A stretch of DNA of 64,000 nt, taken from Erythrocercus mccallii. Lineage: Eukaryota > Chordata > Aves > Passeriformes > Dicruridae. The notes beneath the pieces are model-generated. The model worked only from the letters and a program-made list of their open reading frames with translations, was not told the origin of the DNA and did not search any database. Location of the stretch: assembly GCA_013397435.1 (NCBI GenBank), contig VZRG01000275.1, positions 248,001 to 312,000 on the forward strand, in the 5' to 3' direction. Shown here piece after piece: positions 61,401 to 64,000 of the stretch. The translations under genes were made by a program, and so were the position numbers. Within the stretch, counting starts at the first letter, position 1. Each line of letters starts with the position of its first letter.

Positions 61401-64000
61401 AATAAAAGTTTGGAGAAGAAGAGAGAAATGGAGACATAATAGTTAAGCAAATGAGAGAAAAGTTACAGAAAAGTTGTGAAAGTATTGACATCACAGACGT
61501 CCTGCAGCTTAGACTGCAACAGGAGGAACAGGACTTATGTGTGATTTCTAGAGTATGTTATATAGTATTGCACATACTTATTCCACATGCATATTGCACA
61601 GCATCTTGGATTACTGGGATGATGTTTGTAGCCCAACTGTTGGTGTCTCCTGGGCTCTCCTTGCCTTGTCAGCTCATATTTGAGGTTACTTCTGCATATG
61701 CTGTCCATGAACAGGTGGCAGCCTTCATCCTTATGCTCTATGCATGTGAAAAACGATTCCCTCCTTGTAATTTTGAATTTATTCACAAAACAAAAAAGAA
61801 ATTAAGCAAGAAACCAGACCAGACTTCTCTGCAGTTCACAAAACTCTCTTCCAAAGAGAGCTGAACATGGGGGTTAGATTCTCTGAGCAATTTGTAATAA
61901 AGCAAGAAAACTGACAACATTTTAATCAGGATTATCACATGACATCATTAGTTTTCTGGACAAATTCTTTCAACTAGTGCAGTATCATTTGGACAGATAC
62001 TGCCTATAATAACAAAAAATATCCTTACCAAAATGATGGTTACCATAAGCAGAGTGTGACTGCCCATCTCTAAGGAAAAATAACAATTGGACCAGATGGC
62101 TAAAAGATAAATAATAATTCAGGAATGCTGAGAAAGAAATCAAATACATTAATAACCATGCTTGAATCTTCTCCAAGGGCAAAATGATACACTGTGAATG
62201 TGTTTGTCTAATCTTCTGTAGTAATAATAATTTTTTCAGTCCAGGCATTCTTTCTATTAACCATATGGTTTATCAGGCTTTTCTTCCCAGCAGCAGTCCC
62301 CAGCGGAGAGACTGTGTTGCAGTTGCAGTGCTAATGCAAACATCCATGTCTGAGGAGAATGAGAAAACTGTATTTGAAATAGTTGGAGTCAGATGCTGAC
62401 AAGCATTGTCAATCATGTTCCCATCTTTAGTTCCTTGTAAAACAGATATTCTTTCTTTTAAAAACTACTTAATTGTTCTGGTTACAAATGTGTATCTGAC
62501 TACGGCAAGTTCTGGTAATCATTACTTGGGATGAAAGTACAAAGAAATTATACTGAGTTCCTGTGAGTAGAACTATTTTCACCAGAGTATCTTTCATCTT
62601 ATAGCTCTTCATGTATGATAAACGTGTGTGATAGATAAACCAGACCTCTTATTAAGAAAGAACACAGCAATTATTTTTTCTCCCCAGATTGTTAAAAACA
62701 GAATTAAGTAGTTATATGAGTTCAATATTGGAATTTTTTTTTACAGTAAAGTATTATCCCCTTTACCTTGACTAATGATATTTTTCCTCTTAGTTTAATG
62801 TGGAAGATGAGAAACTGTTGTTGTTTTCATACAAGCAGGATTTACTTGATTATTTTTTTCCCTGCATATTTTTCAGCTTTGTGTTTTGTGAACAGCCTGA
62901 GGAGAAGGGCTAAGCAGGTAATGGAAACAGCTTAATATTTTGTGTTCCTCATGAGTAAATCAATCACAGTTACAATTAAATATGCAATGACATTTGCAAA
63001 GATGTACAGTACAGATGAATTGAACTTGTTCTACATGGAATATAAGTACTAAAAAAGAATATGACTTCTTCCTTCTGATATCCCTCAAGACTCCTTACTA
63101 AAGTCACCCCCACCATACTGTGGGCTTTATCCTGGGATGCTTATGTGAAATTGATTATTCCACTCTCTCAGTAAAACAAGGAACTTGAAATGCAAACATG
63201 AGTAACTAAGGCCAATATTAAGCAATATTGTGATGCCAAAGCAGTGTAAAGAGCCCTCTGTGTAAATGAAAATCAGACTTTATGTTTATGTGAATTACAC
63301 ATCTGCAAAATATCTATAATATAGAACATAGCAGTTGTTTAATTTTACCTAATTAGAGAGGCTTGAAAACATCTGGCATTTGACACCAATCCATTTTTTC
63401 ACTGTATCCTCTCTTGGTAAATTGGGAATGGAATATAATATATCCCATGAGATGTGCTTTAGTTTATGACAGGTGTGCATTTCCTAGCTGGTCATTCATT
63501 GTATGACAGTATTTTTTTCCCACAGATACAGCTGGAAATACATTTATTTGGCAGTGAGGAATTTGCAAGGGGAAAAAAAAATGGTTTAGGAGGAAACTTA
63601 CATCAGAGATGTAGATATATAATGTTTGCACAGAAATCTCAATGTGGCATTTCGTAACTTTCACAGACATTTGCTTTGTCAACCAAAATATCATAAATTT
63701 AATAAAGAATTGGTGCAAAATTTCCAACATTAGTATAAAAAGTAAAATGAATTGTGTGTTGTCAAACTATAATCACTCCCGTAGCATATGTAACTTTTTA
63801 TTTAAGCAGTGAGCAAGTCATTCCTCTTGTGCTTTCTGCTGCTAGGAATAAGGGGATGAGTGAAGTTGGCCAACTGTTGGCCAGGGGGTGGTTTGAGCTC
63901 TGTGTGGGGTCTGTGGGCAGGGAACAGGGAGCTGAGCTTTCTCGTCCTTCCTCATCCTGGAGAATGTGGGAAGCCCTGGGACTGCATGAGAGATTGTGGG
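58441..64000. other. Intergenic sequence, no gene seen
   Basis: It contains the longest gap-free reading frame outside ARHGAP6 (216 codons, minus, 59545-60195), which is Ser/Pro-rich and unrecognised, and a 137-codon plus frame (61451-61864) with no domain. Neither has good splice or promoter support. The part at 59150-60240 is richer in G on the plus strand than its surroundings. Confidence 0.5.

Noticed and set aside
61451..61864. A 137-codon plus-strand frame with hydrophobic stretches
   Set aside because: No family resemblance or promoter or splice support. The hydrophobic segments are irregular, and an overlapping minus-strand frame is also open.
1..64000. CRISPR arrays, operons, tRNA and rRNA genes
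   Set aside because: None seen. Repeats present are microsatellites and retrotransposon pieces, and the coding structure is spliced eukaryotic.

Overview
The window looks like bird nuclear DNA. It is AT-rich, has long non-coding stretches and interspersed CR1 retrotransposon pieces with the avian-style 3' end (CATAGAAT-type octamers next to GGTTGGAAGGGACCTT). Its one convincing gene is split into GT-AG exons. I cannot name the species from sequence alone. There is no bacterial-style gene organisation, CRISPR array, rRNA or tRNA that I could support.

Positions 1 to about 13,970 hold the 3' end of a plus-strand gene that I identify as ARHGAP6, a Rho GTPase-activating protein. Four exons join in frame: 2952-3049, 8977-9239, 11231-11311 and 12334-13040. 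Together they encode the last 382 residues and the stop codon. The catalytic RhoGAP domain is encoded upstream of the window. A 3' UTR of about 0.9 kb follows, with three candidate AATAAA signals. The introns carry three antisense CR1 pieces. One of these contains a TCTCC pentamer expansion that runs into a 214-base assembly gap just before the terminal exon.

From about 14 kb to 64 kb I see no supportable multi-exon gene. This half holds a probable endogenous retrovirus LTR (about 29.5-30.0 kb), a sense-strand CR1 3' end (about 30.2-30.7 kb), old CR1 debris (about 58.2-58.4 kb, perhaps also 36 kb), several microsatellites, and AT-rich blocks with homeodomain/POU-like words that may be conserved non-coding elements. 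It also has a 101-bp near-perfect foldback at 52,207-52,307 and one weak minus-strand exon candidate near 27.1-27.2 kb. In mammals the neighbour beyond the ARHGAP6 3' end is HCCS in convergent orientation. I saw no HCCS exon here, so if synteny holds it lies beyond position 64,000.

I did not find an undescribed multi-gene system. The most unusual structures are the foldback, the CR1-borne pentamer expansion beside the terminal splice acceptor, and the in-frame alternative acceptor at the first exon.
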